Notes: generated by a model from the letters alone, not told the origin. A DNA stretch of 64,000 nt from Martinezella lusitana (GCF_900094565.1 NZ_FMAF01000003.1:310001-374000), one strand, 5' to 3'; counted from the stretch's first letter, positions 17,559 to 28,224 are shown. Numbers and translations are program-made.

Positions 17559-17834
17559 TCAGCGGTCCAGCACGGCTCTTATGGTTTCCATCGCCGTAAC
17601 AAGTCGGCGCGACACTTCGCGATTGACCTCCTCGAGCCGGTTCGCGCGGAACTCGGCCTGGTCCAGCTCCTGGGCGAGACGCGAGCGATCGGCATGGACC
17701 CGTCGGACCTCGCCTTCTATGTCGCTTTGCGCCCGCTCCCGTTCGAAACGTCCGTCGACAGCGCTTTCCAAAGTCGAAAGCGCCTGGCGCAACTGGGCGA
17801 GCGCCGCATCCACCGTTTTGCCTGAAGGTGTCAT
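17559..17834 (-). CDS. DUF4164 small coiled-coil protein
   Basis: 91 residues from the ATG at 17834 (MTPSGKTVDAALAQL). A start at 17906 would add 24 residues that look unlike the family. Nearly the whole protein is a predicted coiled coil (ALAQLRQALSTLESAVDGRF, then RAQSDIEGEVRRVHADRSRL). Homologues of this length sit immediately upstream of zapA throughout the Rhizobiales, which suggests a role linked to division. No function is established. It is separated from the tkt promoter region by about 400 bases and is transcribed away from it. Confidence 0.75.
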   Translation of the reverse strand: MTPSGKTVDAALAQLRQALSTLESAVDGRFERERAQSDIEGEVRRVHADRSRLAQELDQAEFRANRLEEVNREVSRRLVTAMETIRAVLDR

Positions 17835-18234
17835 GCCTTTCGATACTCCGCGCAAGGCCCGAATCAAAACATCCGGCCACTTGTCTGATTTCGCAACAAT
17901 ATTCAACTTGGCGACTGCACGTCAATAAAGGCAGCCCTGCGGCAGGGGGCCTAATCTGTGGATGACTGACCCGTTTGCCGACGATACAGGCTTTGTCGCA
18001 CGATTGTCGTCTTTTGTAAAAGTGAACGGGCAAATGTCAAAAAAGTGCGGCAGCCGCCCCGGATTGGGGCCTCGATTTATTGACTTGCTCGTCCCAACTG
18101 CTATGTCTCAGCCGCCTGAGGTGACGCTGAAAATGGAGTTCGGAGGAACGTCTCCCTTTCGCCCGCCTTTCAACCGGTGGCCTCCCTCCCAAGCGTGCGG
18201 CCATCCCCGAACCCGGAACATTGCGGAAAAACCC
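17835..18234. other. Divergent control region between DUF4164/zapA and tkt
   Basis: 400 bases without a supported gene; frames crossing it are extensions of tkt or shadows. It contains a probable tkt promoter near 18080 and an imperfect GC-rich hairpin (GGCAGCCCTGCGGCAGGGGGCC split at 17931-17952) near the zapA side. Confidence 0.5.
18080..18107 (+). promoter_or_regulatory. Probable sigma-70 promoter of tkt
   Basis: TTGACT at 18080-18085, a 16-base spacer, and TATGTC at 18102-18107. This fits the alphaproteobacterial CTTGAC-N17-CTATAT consensus and lies about 130 bases before the tkt start. Confidence 0.45.
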
Positions 18235-20217
18235 ATGATCTCTCGCGAACAACACGACCGGATGGCAAATGCGATCCGTTTCCTTGCCATGGATGCTGTC
18301 GAGAAGGCCAATTCCGGTCACCCCGGTTTGCCGATGGGGATGGCGGATGTCGCCACCGTTCTCTTTAGCAAATATCTGCGCTTCGATCCGAAGAACCCCC
18401 ATTGGCCGGACCGCGACCGCTTCGTCCTGTCGGCTGGCCACGGCTCGATGCTGCTCTACTCGGTTCTTTATCTGACCGGCTATCCTGACATGACGGTCGA
18501 GGAGCTGCAGCGTTTCCGCCAGCTCGGCTCCAAGACGGCCGGCCATCCGGAATATGGCCACGCCACCGGCATCGAAACCACCACCGGCCCCCTCGGCCAG
18601 GGCATTGCCAATGCCGTCGGCATGGCGATCGCCGAGCGCAAGCTGCGCGAAGAGTTCGGCTCGGAGCTGCAGGATCACTATACCTATGCCATGTGCGGCG
18701 ACGGCTGCCTGATGGAAGGTATCAGCCATGAGGCGATCGCGCTCGCTGGCCATTTGAAGCTCAACAAGCTCATCCTCTTCTGGGACAACAACTCCATCAC
18801 CATCGACGGCGCCATCTCGCTTTCGGATTCGACCGATCAGGTCGCCCGCTTCAAGGCCGTTCACTGGAACACCATCGAAGTCGACGGTCACGACCAGGCC
18901 GCCATCAGTGCCGCTATCGAAGCCGCCCACAAGTCCGACCGCCCGACGTTCATCGCCTGCAAGACCATCATCGGCTTCGGCGCCCCGAACAAGCAGGGCA
19001 CCCACAAGGTCCACGGCTCGCCGCTCGGCGCCGAGGAAATCGCCGCGACCCGCGTCGCGCTGAACTGGCCCTATGAGCCCTTCGTCATCCCGAACGACAT
19101 TCTCGGTGAATGGCGCGCCGCCGGCGAGCGCTCGGTCGGCACCCGCGAAGCCTGGGAAGGCCGCCTTGCCGGTGCGGAAGCGGGCAAGAAGGCTGAATTT
19201 ACCCGCCGCTTCGCGCATGAACTGCCCGCCGGCTTCGACGCCGCCATCAGCGATTACAAGAAGAAGCTTGCCGAAACCAAGCCGACGCTTGCAACCCGCA
19301 AGGCATCGGAAGACGCGCTCGAAGTCATCAACGGCTTCATTCCGGAAACGCTCGGCGGCTCCGCCGACCTGACGCCGTCGAACAACACCAAGACCAGCCA
19401 GATGAAGTCGATCACCCCGACCGATTTCTCCGGCCGCTACATGCACTGGGGCATCCGCGAGCACGGCATGGCCGCCGCGATGAACGGCATCGCGCTGCAT
19501 GGCGGTCTGATCCCCTACAGCGGCGGCTTCATGATCTTCTCGGATTATTGCCGCCCGCCGCTGCGCCTCGCTGCCCTGATGGGTATCCGCGCCATCCACG
19601 TCCTGACGCATGATTCCATCGGCGTCGGCGAAGACGGCCCGACCCACCAGCCGGTCGAACAGGTCGCCAGCCTGCGCGCCATCCCGAACTTCCAGCTGTT
19701 CCGCCCGGCGGACGCAACCGAAACGGCGGAATGCTGGCAGATCGCCATCAAGACGACCAACCGTCCGTCCGGTCTCGCGCTGACCCGCCAGAACCTTTTG
19801 GCGGCACGCACGGAATACAGCGAAAAGAACCTTTGCGAACAGGGTGCCTATACGCTGGCCGGTAACGCCGACGCCAAGGTGACGATCTTCGCTTCGGGTT
19901 CCGAAGTCGAACTCGCGGTCGCAGCCCGCACGGTCCTCGAAGGCAAGGGCGTCTCCACCCGCGTCGTTTCCGTTCCCTGCACCGAACTCTTCTTCGAACA
20001 GCCGGATGCCTACCGCAAGGAAGTGCTCGGCAACTCGCCGGTCAAGATCGCCGTCGAAGCCGGTGTTCGCGAAGGCTGGGACGCATTCATCGGTCCGGAA
20101 GGCGCCTTCATCGGCATGAAGAGCTTCGGCGCTTCCGCTCCTTACAAGGATGTCTACAAGCATTTCGGCATCACGACGGAAGCTGTGGTTGCTGCCGCCG
20201 AGGCAAAGCTTTCCTGA
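18235..20217 (+). CDS. tkt: Transketolase
   Basis: 660 residues from the ATG at 18235 ([20 protein letters not shown]). Upstream in-frame sequence is non-coding in character. Thiamine-diphosphate enzyme of the pentose-phosphate and Calvin pathways, transferring two-carbon units between ketoses and aldoses. Visible landmarks are [10 protein letters not shown] with the conserved His, [11 protein letters not shown], the TPP/Mg motif [24 protein letters not shown], and in the pyrimidine domain [13 protein letters not shown] and [14 protein letters not shown]. It leads the tkt-gap-pgk-fba cluster typical of rhizobia and agrobacteria. Confidence 0.97.
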   Translation: MISREQHDRMANAIRFLAMDAVEKANSGHPGLPMGMADVATVLFSKYLRFDPKNPHWPDRDRFVLSAGHGSMLLYSVLYLTGYPDMTVEELQRFRQLGSKTAGHPEYGHATGIETTTGPLGQGIANAVGMAIAERKLREEFGSELQDHYTYAMCGDGCLMEGISHEAIALAGHLKLNKLILFWDNNSITIDGAISLSDSTDQVARFKAVHWNTIEVDGHDQAAISAAIEAAHKSDRPTFIACKTIIGFGAPNKQGTHKVHGSPLGAEEIAATRVALNWPYEPFVIPNDILGEWRAAGERSVGTREAWEGRLAGAEAGKKAEFTRRFAHELPAGFDAAISDYKKKLAETKPTLATRKASEDALEVINGFIPETLGGSADLTPSNNTKTSQMKSITPTDFSGRYMHWGIREHGMAAAMNGIALHGGLIPYSGGFMIFSDYCRPPLRLAALMGIRAIHVLTHDSIGVGEDGPTHQPVEQVASLRAIPNFQLFRPADATETAECWQIAIKTTNRPSGLALTRQNLLAARTEYSEKNLCEQGAYTLAGNADAKVTIFASGSEVELAVAARTVLEGKGVSTRVVSVPCTELFFEQPDAYRKEVLGNSPVKIAVEAGVREGWDAFIGPEGAFIGMKSFGASAPYKDVYKHFGITTEAVVAAAEAKLS

Positions 20218-20282
20218 GGGCGCTGACAAGCGCTCTCAAATCCAATAGATAAACACCCTGAGTGAACGGGAGTGAATTTCAA

Positions 20283-21293
20283 ATGACTGTAAAAGTAGCC
20301 ATCAACGGCTTTGGCCGTATCGGCCGCAACGTACTGCGCGCCATCGTCGAATCCGGCCGCACCGATATCGAAGTCGTTGCCATCAACGACCTCGGCCCGG
20401 TCGAGACCAATGCCCACCTTCTGCGTTACGATTCGATCCATGGCCGTTTCCCGGCCGAGGTGAAGGTCGAAGGCGACACGATCATCGTTGGCGGCGGCAA
20501 GCCGATCAAGGTCACGGCGATCAAGGATCCGGCAACGCTGCCGCACCGCGACCTCGGCGTCGATATCGCAATGGAATGCACGGGCATCTTCACTGCCCGC
20601 GACAAGGCCGCCGCTCACCTGACGGCCGGTGCTAAGCGCGTCATCGTTTCGGCTCCTGCCGACGGCGCCGACCTGACCGTCGTTTTCGGCGTCAACCACG
20701 ACCAGCTCACCAAGGAGCATCTGGTCATCTCCAACGCGTCCTGCACCACGAACTGCCTGGTGCCGGTCGTCAAGGTCCTCGACGACGCCATCGGTATCGA
20801 CCATGGCTTCATGACGACCATCCACTCCTACACCGGCGACCAGCCGACGCTCGACACCATGCACAAGGACCTGTACCGCGCCCGCGCCGCAGCCCTGTCC
20901 ATGATCCCGACCTCGACGGGCGCCGCAAAGGCTGTTGGTCTCGTTCTGCCGCACCTGAAGGGCAAGCTCGACGGCACGTCGATCCGTGTTCCGACCCCGA
21001 ACGTTTCGGTTGTCGACTTCAAGTTCGTGTCCAAGAAGGCAACGACGGTCGGTGAAATCAACGAAGCCATCAAGGCTGCGTCGAACGGCAAGCTGAAGGG
21101 TATCCTCGGTTACACCGACGAGCCGCTGGTTTCCCGCGACTTCAACCATGATAGCCATTCGTCGATCTTCGCAACCGACCAGACCAAGGTTCTGGAAGGC
21201 AACTTCGTGCGCGTCCTGTCCTGGTACGACAACGAATGGGGCTTCTCCAGCCGCATGTCCGACACGGCCGTCGCGTTTGCCAAGCTGATCTGA
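20283..21293 (+). CDS. gap: Glyceraldehyde-3-phosphate dehydrogenase (type I)
   Basis: 336 residues from the ATG at 20283. It oxidises GAP with NAD and phosphate to 1,3-bisphosphoglycerate in the cytosol. [14 protein letters not shown] binds the dinucleotide. Asp36 in [12 protein letters not shown] favours NAD over NADP. The catalytic centre is [12 protein letters not shown] with Cys154, and His follows in [31 protein letters not shown] and [12 protein letters not shown] complete the signature. It lies 65 bases after tkt, probably on the same transcript. Confidence 0.97.
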   Translation: MTVKVAINGFGRIGRNVLRAIVESGRTDIEVVAINDLGPVETNAHLLRYDSIHGRFPAEVKVEGDTIIVGGGKPIKVTAIKDPATLPHRDLGVDIAMECTGIFTARDKAAAHLTAGAKRVIVSAPADGADLTVVFGVNHDQLTKEHLVISNASCTTNCLVPVVKVLDDAIGIDHGFMTTIHSYTGDQPTLDTMHKDLYRARAAALSMIPTSTGAAKAVGLVLPHLKGKLDGTSIRVPTPNVSVVDFKFVSKKATTVGEINEAIKAASNGKLKGILGYTDEPLVSRDFNHDSHSSIFATDQTKVLEGNFVRVLSWYDNEWGFSSRMSDTAVAFAKLI

Positions 21294-21295
21294 TC

Positions 21296-21883
21296 GTGCC
21301 CTTCCGCCCTCTCCTTCCGACGACAGTCCGCTGGCGTCCGATCGAAGGAGACGGGCTGGAACACGTGACGATCGCTCCGATCAACGACACAGCCACTGGC
21401 GCGGCCATTCGCGCCAGTGGCGTCATTATCGGCGGTCGCGGCGGTTCGCCCTACGGCGTCTTCTATCGTATCGACTGCGCGGCCAACTGGGCCGTTCTAT
21501 CCTTTAGCGTCGAAACCACGGAGGGCCGGCGCCTTGCCCTGCTTTCCGACGGCAAGGGCCATTGGCGCACCGAAGACGGCCTTTCCTTGCCGCAATTCGA
21601 CGGCTGTATCGACATCGACCTCTATGGTTCGCCCTTCACCAACAGCCTGCCGATCCGCCGGCTCGAGCTGACGCCGGAAGACGGAACGGCGAAGCTTTCC
21701 ATGCTCTACATCCCCTTCGACAGTTTCGAGCCCGTACGCGACGGCCAGTACTACACCTGCATCGTGCCGGGAGCGCTCTATCGCTACGCCGCCGAGGACA
21801 GGGCCTTCACCGTCGACCTGCCTGTCGACGCGGACGGCCTGGTGATCGACTATCCGATCTATTTCAAGCGTGTCGACCTCTAA
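21296..21883 (+). CDS. Putative glycolipid-binding (DUF1089) protein
   Basis: About 195 residues if it starts with GTG at 21296, two bases after the gap stop; an earlier start would lie inside gap. Features of the family are VRWRPIEGDGLEH at the start, FYRIDCAANWAVLSF, DGKGHWRTEDG, DIDLYGSPFTNSLPIRRL and LYIPFDSFEPVRDGQYYTC. The fold is a beta-rich barrel, called glycolipid-binding by weak homology only. No catalytic residues are known. It may be translated by read-on from gap, since no good ribosome site is visible. Confidence 0.7.
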   Translation: MPFRPLLPTTVRWRPIEGDGLEHVTIAPINDTATGAAIRASGVIIGGRGGSPYGVFYRIDCAANWAVLSFSVETTEGRRLALLSDGKGHWRTEDGLSLPQFDGCIDIDLYGSPFTNSLPIRRLELTPEDGTAKLSMLYIPFDSFEPVRDGQYYTCIVPGALYRYAAEDRAFTVDLPVDADGLVIDYPIYFKRVDL

Positions 21884-22204
21884 TCCGCAGCCGCGATCGA
21901 TCCGCGCATCTTCTTAAAAACATTTCGGATTTTTTCGCCTCCTGCCCTGCTATGGTCCAGATTTACCAATAAATTTCTGAATGGAATTTCCCCAGGGCGT
22001 TCCAAAGCCGCACGGCCGTTCTGGCGGTGCGCCTCACACCATGATGTCGCAGCCATCGGAGCGGATCTATATCCCAAGACCCTCCCCGAAAGGCATCCGT
22101 GTTTGCAAAATTGCATGGCGCGATAGCATGATGGACGATGGGGGAATTTTGAACGATCCGGGCTTTTGGTCCCAGCAGCGGCGCACTGGAAGGGGAAGAA
22201 CAAG
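21884..22204. other. Intergenic region before the antiporter gene
   Basis: About 320 bases. GC drops near 21910-21990 (TTCTTAAAAACATTTCGG and TTTACCAATAAATTTC), consistent with a promoter for the antiporter. No gene, RNA or clear terminator was seen. Confidence 0.45.
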
Positions 22205-24055
22205 GTGGAGGCATTTTACGTCATCGTGCTGGTCAGCACGGTCCTGATCCTGATCGCGGCTTTCTCGAGCCTGCTCGCCTTCCGCTTCGGCGCCCCACTG
22301 CTGTTGCTGTTCCTGATGATCGGGCTTGCCGCCGGCACGGATGGGCTGGGCATCGAATTCTCCAACAATTATCTCGCCTATATCCTCGGCTCGCTTGCGC
22401 TTGCCATCATCCTCTTCGATTCCGGCTACGGCACACCGATCCAGGCGTTCAAGCTCGCAGCCGCGCCGGCGTTAACCATCGCCTCCGTCGGCGTACTCGT
22501 GACCGCAGGCCTGTTTGCCTTTGCCTCTACCTGGCTTCTCGGCTTTACCTGGCTGCAGGGCCTGCTGCTCGGTTCGATCGTCGCCTCCACCGACGCCGCT
22601 GCCGTCTTCTTCCTGCTGCGCATCGGCGGCATCAATATCCGCGACAAGGTGCGCTCCACGCTGGAAGTCGAATCCGGCACCAACGATCCGATGGCCATTT
22701 TCCTGACGCTGGCGCTGGTCGAGTTGCTGGCGAGCGGTGAAGGCTATGGCGGTATCAACCTTGCCATGCTGGGGGCGTTCATCCAGCAGATGGGGCTTGG
22801 CGTCATCCTCGGCCTGCTCGGCGGCATGATGATCGTCCTCATCGTCAGCCGCCTCGAGACCGATCGCGGCCTGACGCCGATCTTCGTGCTGGCGCTGGCG
22901 CTCCTCGTCTTCTCCTTTACCGGCGCCGTCGGCGGCAGCGGCTTCCTGGCCGTCTATGTCGCGGGCATCTATGCCGGCAACCGCAAGATGCCCGCCTCGG
23001 CCTCCATCAAGCGTTTCCAGGACGGCATGACCTGGCTGGCACAGATCATCATGTTCCTCGTCCTTGGCCTGCTCGCCACGCCATCGCAATTTCCCGCAAT
23101 CGCCATCCCCTCGGTGGCGCTGGCCCTGTTCCTCATCTTCGTCGCCCGGCCGATCGCCGTCTGGCTCTGCCTGCTGCCCTTCGATTATACCCAGCGCGAG
23201 ACCGGCTTCGTCGCCTGGGTCGGCCTGCGTGGCGCCGTCTCCATCCTGCTTGCGATCATACCGATCCTCGGCAATCTCGAGGCAGGCCAGACCTATTTCA
23301 ACGTGGCCTTCATCGTCGTGCTGGTGTCGCTGCTCGTCCAGGGCTGGACCATCAAGCCCATGGCGCGCAAGCTCGGCCTCATCGTGCCGCCTCGCATCGG
23401 CGCGATCGATAAGGTCGAGGTCGACCTGCCGGGTACGGCCAGTCACGAGCTGCTTTCCTATCGCGTCGTAAAAGACAGCCCGGTTCTGCGCGGCGAGCGC
23501 ATTCCGCGCTGGGCCATGCCTTCGCTCGTCGTGCGCGACGGCAAGTCGATGCGCTATCAATATGCCGGCCGCCTGCGCGAAAACGATGTCATCTATCTCT
23601 TCATCGCGCCCAGCTATTCGCGCCTGCTCGACCGCCTCTTCGCCAGCCGCGCGGCGGTCGATCCTGATGATGCCGAATTCTTCGGTGCCTTCTCGATCTC
23701 GCCGCTGCGCCCCGCCGCCGATCTCGACGCCGCCTATGGGCCGGGGCTGCTCAGCGAACAGGAAAAGGGCCTCACGATCGCCGAACTCATGCGTCAGCGC
23801 CTTGGCGGCAAGGCTGATTATGCCGACCGGGTGCGTCTTGGCGAAATCATCCTCATCGTTCGCGATCTCGATGAGAACGACCATATCCAATCCGTCGGGA
23901 TGTCGTTGGAAGCCTTGGAACCGCCGGTCATCCTGCCGATTTTCATCAATCTGCACGATATTCTGAACGGCATTCGCAGCTTTATGCGCAGACGTCGCGA
24001 ACGTGTGGGAGAGGCCGTTTCAACCGATTCCAATACCGGCAAAAACGACCCCTGA
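22205..24055 (+). CDS. Potassium/proton antiporter, CPA1 family (NhaP2/CvrA type)
   Basis: About 616 residues from GTG 22205, which has AGGGGAAG just upstream; the ATG at 22166 lacks a site. Some 12 membrane helices span residues 1-390, with the ion-binding segments SIVASTDAAAVFFLLR and LEVESGTNDPMAIF typical of CPA1 exchangers, and WVGLRGAVSILLAI. The C-terminal part holds a TrkA-C (RCK_C) domain (about 410-470, SYRVVKDSPVLRGERIP). A CorC/HlyC-like end follows (VRLGEIILIVRDLDEN). It exports K+ (or Na+) for H+ and may help osmotic and pH balance. It interrupts the gap-pgk arrangement. Confidence 0.9.
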   Translation: MEAFYVIVLVSTVLILIAAFSSLLAFRFGAPLLLLFLMIGLAAGTDGLGIEFSNNYLAYILGSLALAIILFDSGYGTPIQAFKLAAAPALTIASVGVLVTAGLFAFASTWLLGFTWLQGLLLGSIVASTDAAAVFFLLRIGGINIRDKVRSTLEVESGTNDPMAIFLTLALVELLASGEGYGGINLAMLGAFIQQMGLGVILGLLGGMMIVLIVSRLETDRGLTPIFVLALALLVFSFTGAVGGSGFLAVYVAGIYAGNRKMPASASIKRFQDGMTWLAQIIMFLVLGLLATPSQFPAIAIPSVALALFLIFVARPIAVWLCLLPFDYTQRETGFVAWVGLRGAVSILLAIIPILGNLEAGQTYFNVAFIVVLVSLLVQGWTIKPMARKLGLIVPPRIGAIDKVEVDLPGTASHELLSYRVVKDSPVLRGERIPRWAMPSLVVRDGKSMRYQYAGRLRENDVIYLFIAPSYSRLLDRLFASRAAVDPDDAEFFGAFSISPLRPAADLDAAYGPGLLSEQEKGLTIAELMRQRLGGKADYADRVRLGEIILIVRDLDENDHIQSVGMSLEALEPPVILPIFINLHDILNGIRSFMRRRRERVGEAVSTDSNTGKNDP

Positions 24056-24127
24056 CCGCCTTGCGTCTCCGATCATCCGTAGTATGGTCGGCGCACTTCA
24101 CGCTACCAACAACATTGGATCCTCCCC

Positions 24128-25330
24128 ATGGCAGCCTTCAAGACCCTCGACAATCTCACCGACATCACCGGCAAGCGCGTGCTCGTGCGCGTCGACTTGA
24201 ATGTGCCGGTCAAGGACGGCAAGGTCACCGATGCGACCCGCATCGAGCGCGTCGCGCCGACGATTCTCGAATTGTCGGAAAAGGGTGCCAAGGTGATCCT
24301 GCTTGCCCATTTCGGCCGCCCGAAGGATGGCCCGTCGCCGGACCTTTCCCTTGGCCTCATCATCCCTGCGGTCGAGGAAGTCCTCGACCACGCTGTTCTC
24401 TTCGCCTCCGATTGCATCGGCGCGCCGGCTGCCGACGCGATCGCCAAGATGAACAATGGCGACATCCTGTTGCTGGAAAATACCCGCTTCCATAAGGAGG
24501 AAGAGAAGAACGACGCGGCCTTCACCAAGGCGCTTGCCGCCAATGGCGACATCTACGTCAACGATGCCTTCTCCGCTGCCCACCGTGCCCACTCCTCGAC
24601 CGAAGGTCTCGCCCATCTCCTGCCAGCCTATGCCGGCCGCACCATGCAGGCCGAACTTGAAGCCCTGGAAAAGGGCCTTGGCAACCCGGTCCGCCCCGTC
24701 GTCGCCATCGTCGGCGGCGCCAAGGTCTCGACCAAGATCGATCTGTTGATGAACCTCGTGAAGAGGGTCGATGCGCTGGTGATCGGTGGCGGCATGGCCA
24801 ATACGTTCCTTGCCGCCCGCGGCACGAATGTCGGCAAGTCGCTTTGCGAGCATGACCTCGCCAACACCGCCAAGCAGATCATGATCGAAGCCGCCACGTC
24901 CGGCTGCGCGATCGTCCTGCCGGAAGACGGCGTCGTCGCTCGCGAGTTCAAGGCAGGCGCCGACAACGAGGTCGTCGCCATCGAAGCCATCCCGGCTGAC
25001 GCCATGGTGCTCGATGTCGGCCCCAAGTCGGTTGAGGCAATCAAGAGCTGGATCGGCCGCGCCACGACGCTGGTCTGGAACGGCCCGCTCGGCGCCTTCG
25101 AAATCGCCCCCTTCGATGCCGCAACCGTCGCGGCCGCCAAATACGCCGCCGAATGCACCAAGGCCGGCAAGCTGACCTCCGTCGCCGGCGGTGGCGACAC
25201 GGTTTCCGCGCTCAATCACGCGGGCGTTGCCGATGATTTCACCTACGTCTCGACCGCAGGCGGCGCCTTCCTCGAATGGATGGAGGGCAAGGTTCTGCCC
25301 GGCGTCGCCGTTCTCCAGACGGCCAAGTAA
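24128..25330 (+). CDS. pgk: Phosphoglycerate kinase
   Basis: 400 residues, standard length. It transfers phosphate from 1,3-bisphosphoglycerate to [21 protein letters not shown] at the N-terminus carries the RxDxN substrate motif. [32 protein letters not shown] and [16 protein letters not shown] are the substrate-binding segments. [16 protein letters not shown] and [10 protein letters not shown] with [12 protein letters not shown] form the nucleotide side. Its own ribosome site lies 70 bases past the antiporter stop. It is followed by a weak hairpin and then fba. Confidence 0.97.
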   Translation: MAAFKTLDNLTDITGKRVLVRVDLNVPVKDGKVTDATRIERVAPTILELSEKGAKVILLAHFGRPKDGPSPDLSLGLIIPAVEEVLDHAVLFASDCIGAPAADAIAKMNNGDILLLENTRFHKEEEKNDAAFTKALAANGDIYVNDAFSAAHRAHSSTEGLAHLLPAYAGRTMQAELEALEKGLGNPVRPVVAIVGGAKVSTKIDLLMNLVKRVDALVIGGGMANTFLAARGTNVGKSLCEHDLANTAKQIMIEAATSGCAIVLPEDGVVAREFKAGADNEVVAIEAIPADAMVLDVGPKSVEAIKSWIGRATTLVWNGPLGAFEIAPFDAATVAAAKYAAECTKAGKLTSVAGGGDTVSALNHAGVADDFTYVSTAGGAFLEWMEGKVLPGVAVLQTAK

Positions 25331-25356
25331 GCGCGTTCGCACAAACGAGTGAAGAG

Positions 25357-25388
25357 AGCCGCGAAGGCGAAGGCTTTCGCGGCTTTCC
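25357..25388 (+). terminator. Weak terminator-like hairpin after pgk
   Basis: AGCCGCGAA at 25357-25365 pairs with TTCGCGGCT at 25376-25384 across a 10-base loop, followed by a short T tract (TTCC). It may attenuate rather than stop transcription into fba. Confidence 0.45.
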
Positions 25389-25542
25389 TGTGAGTGCTAA
25401 GATAGGCTCCGAAACTTTCAAACGGTTGAAATCATTTCAATCGTTTCAATTAGTTAGCCAGCCATTTCCCTCCTTCTATACTTCTGTTATCGCCGATCTA
25501 TATTGATCTTGTCGCCGACTGAAATCGCCTTGGAGAAACAAA

Positions 25543-26568
25543 ATGAGCGAACGAATTGAAGACATTGCCGTGAAGATGGTTGCCGGTGGCAAGGGTCTCC
25601 TGGCGGCGGATGAATCTACCGCCACCAACAAGAAGCGCTTCGACACCATCTCTCTCGTTTCCACGGAAGAGAGCCGCCGCGACTATCGCGAGATGCTCTT
25701 CCGCTCCGACGAAGCGATGAAGAAGTACATTTCCGGCGTCATCCTCTATGAGGAAACCCTCTTCCAGAAAGCTGCGAACGGCACGCCTTTCGTCGATGTC
25801 ATCAGGGCCGCAGACAGCATTCCCGGCATCAAGGTCGATATCGGCGCCAAGCCGCTGGCCGGCTTTCCCGGCGAAACCGTCACCGAGGGCCTCGACGGCC
25901 TCGCCGATCGCCTGGCGAAATATTATGACGCCGGCGCCCGCTTTGCCAAATGGCGCGGCGTGATCGCCATTTCCGACACGCTTCCGACCTTTGGCGCCGT
26001 CAAGGCGAATGCCCATGCGCTCGCCCGCTATGCCGCCCTTTGCCAGCAAGCGAAGATCGTTCCGATCGTCGAGCCGGAAGTGCTGATGGACGGCGAGCCC
26101 GGCACACAGAGCCTCGACCGCAGTGAAGAAGTCACTCGCTGGACGCTGCAGATCGTCTTCCAGGAGCTCGCGGAAGCCCGCATCAAGCTCGAAGGCATGA
26201 TCCTGAAGCCAAGCATGGTCATTGACGGCAAGAAGGTCCGCAAGGCCTCCGTCGAGCAGGTTGCCGAGCGCACCGTCAAGGTGCTGAAGGAAACCGTGCC
26301 CTCGGCCGTTCCCGGCATCGCCTTCCTTTCGGGCGGCCAGTCGACCGAGGAAGCGACCGCCCATCTCTCCGCCATCAACTCCGGCTACGATCTGCCCTGG
26401 CAGGTGACCTTCTCCTATGGCCGCGCACTGCAGGACGCAGCGCTGAAGGCATGGGGCGGCAAGGCAGAAAATGTCGCCGCCGGCCAGCGCGCCTTCACCC
26501 ACCGAGCCGAGATGAACTATCTCGCCGCCAAGGGCAGCTGGACGAAGGATCGCGAACAGGCTGCCTGA
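25543..26568 (+). CDS. fba: Class I fructose-bisphosphate aldolase
   Basis: 341 residues with GGAGAAAC upstream of the ATG. It cleaves fructose-1,6-bisphosphate through a Schiff base and needs no metal. GLLAADESTATNKKRF (18-33) is the class I N-terminal signature. FAKWRGV, VPIVEPEVLMDG and GMILKPSMV with Lys222, the Schiff-base lysine, follow, then SGGQSTEEA. It ends the central-carbon cluster. The about 210-base leader contains a low-GC repeat-like run (TTGAAATCATTTCAATCGTTTC), so it may also have its own promoter. Confidence 0.95.
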   Translation: MSERIEDIAVKMVAGGKGLLAADESTATNKKRFDTISLVSTEESRRDYREMLFRSDEAMKKYISGVILYEETLFQKAANGTPFVDVIRAADSIPGIKVDIGAKPLAGFPGETVTEGLDGLADRLAKYYDAGARFAKWRGVIAISDTLPTFGAVKANAHALARYAALCQQAKIVPIVEPEVLMDGEPGTQSLDRSEEVTRWTLQIVFQELAEARIKLEGMILKPSMVIDGKKVRKASVEQVAERTVKVLKETVPSAVPGIAFLSGGQSTEEATAHLSAINSGYDLPWQVTFSYGRALQDAALKAWGGKAENVAAGQRAFTHRAEMNYLAAKGSWTKDREQAA

Positions 26569-26592
26569 TTTCGGCGAGTACCCGAACGAATC

Positions 26593-26628
26593 AAAAGCCC
26601 CGGTCACGACGTGACCGGGGCTTTTTTT
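26593..26628 (+). terminator. Strong rho-independent terminator after fba
   Basis: AAAAGCCCCGGTCAC, loop GAC, GTGACCGGGGC and then seven T residues. A perfect stem of about 12 pairs. Confidence 0.95.
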
Positions 26629-26801
26629 GCGTTCGCACAATAGCCAACCGAATGCTCAGAACAGACCAAGTCACATCTGCCGCAATGACAAGAATAGGTT
26701 CGCTGTGATATCGGAAAATAACCGTGTCAAACGGCTGTAACGAAAGACCGGCACTAGGTTGTCCCGCTTATAATCAACGGGCTTAATAGAGGGGTTGCCA
26801 T

Positions 26802-28064
26802 ATGCTTGCCTGGCGCGGTTTTGTTGCTGTTCTTGCCGTCGCCTTAGTAGCCCAAATAGGCATTGCTCGTGCCCAGCAGTTGCAGACGGCTGTTCCCGTC
26901 TTTTCCCCGACCGGACCAGACGCAGTGGCCTACGGTGAGAAACTCGGTTATCCCGTCGGTCTGCCACTTAGCGAACAACGCAACATGATCGGCAACTTCA
27001 GTCACGCCGATCAGCTCGCGCCGACACACACGATCGCCGCCGCCGAGCATCCGCTACCGCTGCTGCGCGCCCCTTCCGAGATTTCGGTCAAGTTCACATT
27101 CGGCGCCGAAGCCGCCACCTTGTCGAAATATCTCGACACCAATCCCACCACGGGATTGCTGATTGCCCACAACGACACGATCCTGTTCGAACATTATCAA
27201 TACGGCCGCACCGATCACGACCGCCTTGTCTCGCAATCCATGGCGAAAACATTGACCGGCATGATGATCGGGATCGCGATTTCCGAGGGTGCCATTCACT
27301 CCGTTGACGACACCGTGCAGACCTATGTGCCGGAGTTGAAGGGCACCGAGATGGGCAGCACGCCGATCCGCGCCTTGCTGCATATGGCCTCTGGCATTGC
27401 CTTCACGGAAAACTTCGGCAATCCCGACGACAACGTTCGGCTCAGCAATTCATTGCTCGGCCCGGAAAAGCTCGACCCCTATGCGGCCGTGTCGCGATTT
27501 AACAAGCGGGTCGCCGCTCCCGACACGGTCTGGCACTACAGCAATCTTGATACGGAAGGGCTGAGCCTGGTCCTGACCCACGCCACTCATATGACAATGT
27601 CGAACTATCTCCAGTCCCGGATATGGCAGCCGATGGGCGCGGAAGCCAGCGCGAATTGGCAGGTCGACAGCACGGGCCAGGAAGTCGGCTACTGCTGCTT
27701 TAGCGCGACGCTTCGCGACTATGCCCGCTTTGGCATGCTGCTTGCCCATGACGGTGCCTTGAACGGCCGACAGATCATACCGCGCCAGTGGCTGCTCGAT
27801 GCAACGCAGCCGGTTACGCAAGGCTCGTTCCTTGCAGTCAATCAATTGCCGAACCCCTGGGGTTACGGCTATCAAATCTGGCTCATGCCTGGTCCACGCC
27901 GAACGTTTTTTCTGGACGGCCGGGCAGGTCAGCGCATCCTCGTCGATCCAACAACACATCTGGTACTTGTCCATACCGCGGTACGCGCGAAACCGGCCGA
28001 TGCAGGCGGTGCCGAACTGGTCGAACTCTGGTCTAGCGTGCTCAAGCAGTTCCAGGGCAATTGA
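26802..28064 (+). CDS. Exported serine hydrolase of the class C beta-lactamase fold
   Basis: 420 residues with a signal peptide (MLAWRGFVAVLAVALVA..ARA, cleavage near residue 24). Active-site motifs are SMAK (Ser146, Lys149), YSN (Tyr246) and a late HTA in VLVHTAVRAK in place of the KTG box. Related proteins include 6-aminohexanoate-dimer hydrolase and EstB-type esterases rather than true beta-lactamases. The substrate is unknown. It is monocistronic, starts about 170 bases after the fba terminator, and is followed by a PhzF-like gene on the same strand. Confidence 0.88.
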   Translation: MLAWRGFVAVLAVALVAQIGIARAQQLQTAVPVFSPTGPDAVAYGEKLGYPVGLPLSEQRNMIGNFSHADQLAPTHTIAAAEHPLPLLRAPSEISVKFTFGAEAATLSKYLDTNPTTGLLIAHNDTILFEHYQYGRTDHDRLVSQSMAKTLTGMMIGIAISEGAIHSVDDTVQTYVPELKGTEMGSTPIRALLHMASGIAFTENFGNPDDNVRLSNSLLGPEKLDPYAAVSRFNKRVAAPDTVWHYSNLDTEGLSLVLTHATHMTMSNYLQSRIWQPMGAEASANWQVDSTGQEVGYCCFSATLRDYARFGMLLAHDGALNGRQIIPRQWLLDATQPVTQGSFLAVNQLPNPWGYGYQIWLMPGPRRTFFLDGRAGQRILVDPTTHLVLVHTAVRAKPADAGGAELVELWSSVLKQFQGN

Positions 28065-28224
28065 GGCGTCCATGCATGCCGCACCCTGGCATGGTGTAGG
28101 GTAAGGACCAATTCCCGCAGAAGAGGCCGATAGTGAACTTGTCATGGGCACAAGTTCGCGCCTTCAGCCATGATTGGGCAGCGGCTATATCCCTGGCAGT
28201 CCTATCAAAGCATCGGGAGCCGCC

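Noticed and set aside
18037..20229. A 730-residue open frame opposite tkt
   Set aside because: It is the antisense shadow of a high-GC gene. It has no family motif, and tkt is unambiguous.
22472..23956. A 494-residue minus-strand frame rich in Asp, Glu and Arg
   Set aside because: It is a shadow of the antiporter gene with typical antisense composition and no start context.
26802..28064. A true class C beta-lactamase
   Set aside because: SxxK and YxN are present, but the KTG box is altered and the overall pattern fits esterase or dimer-hydrolase relatives.
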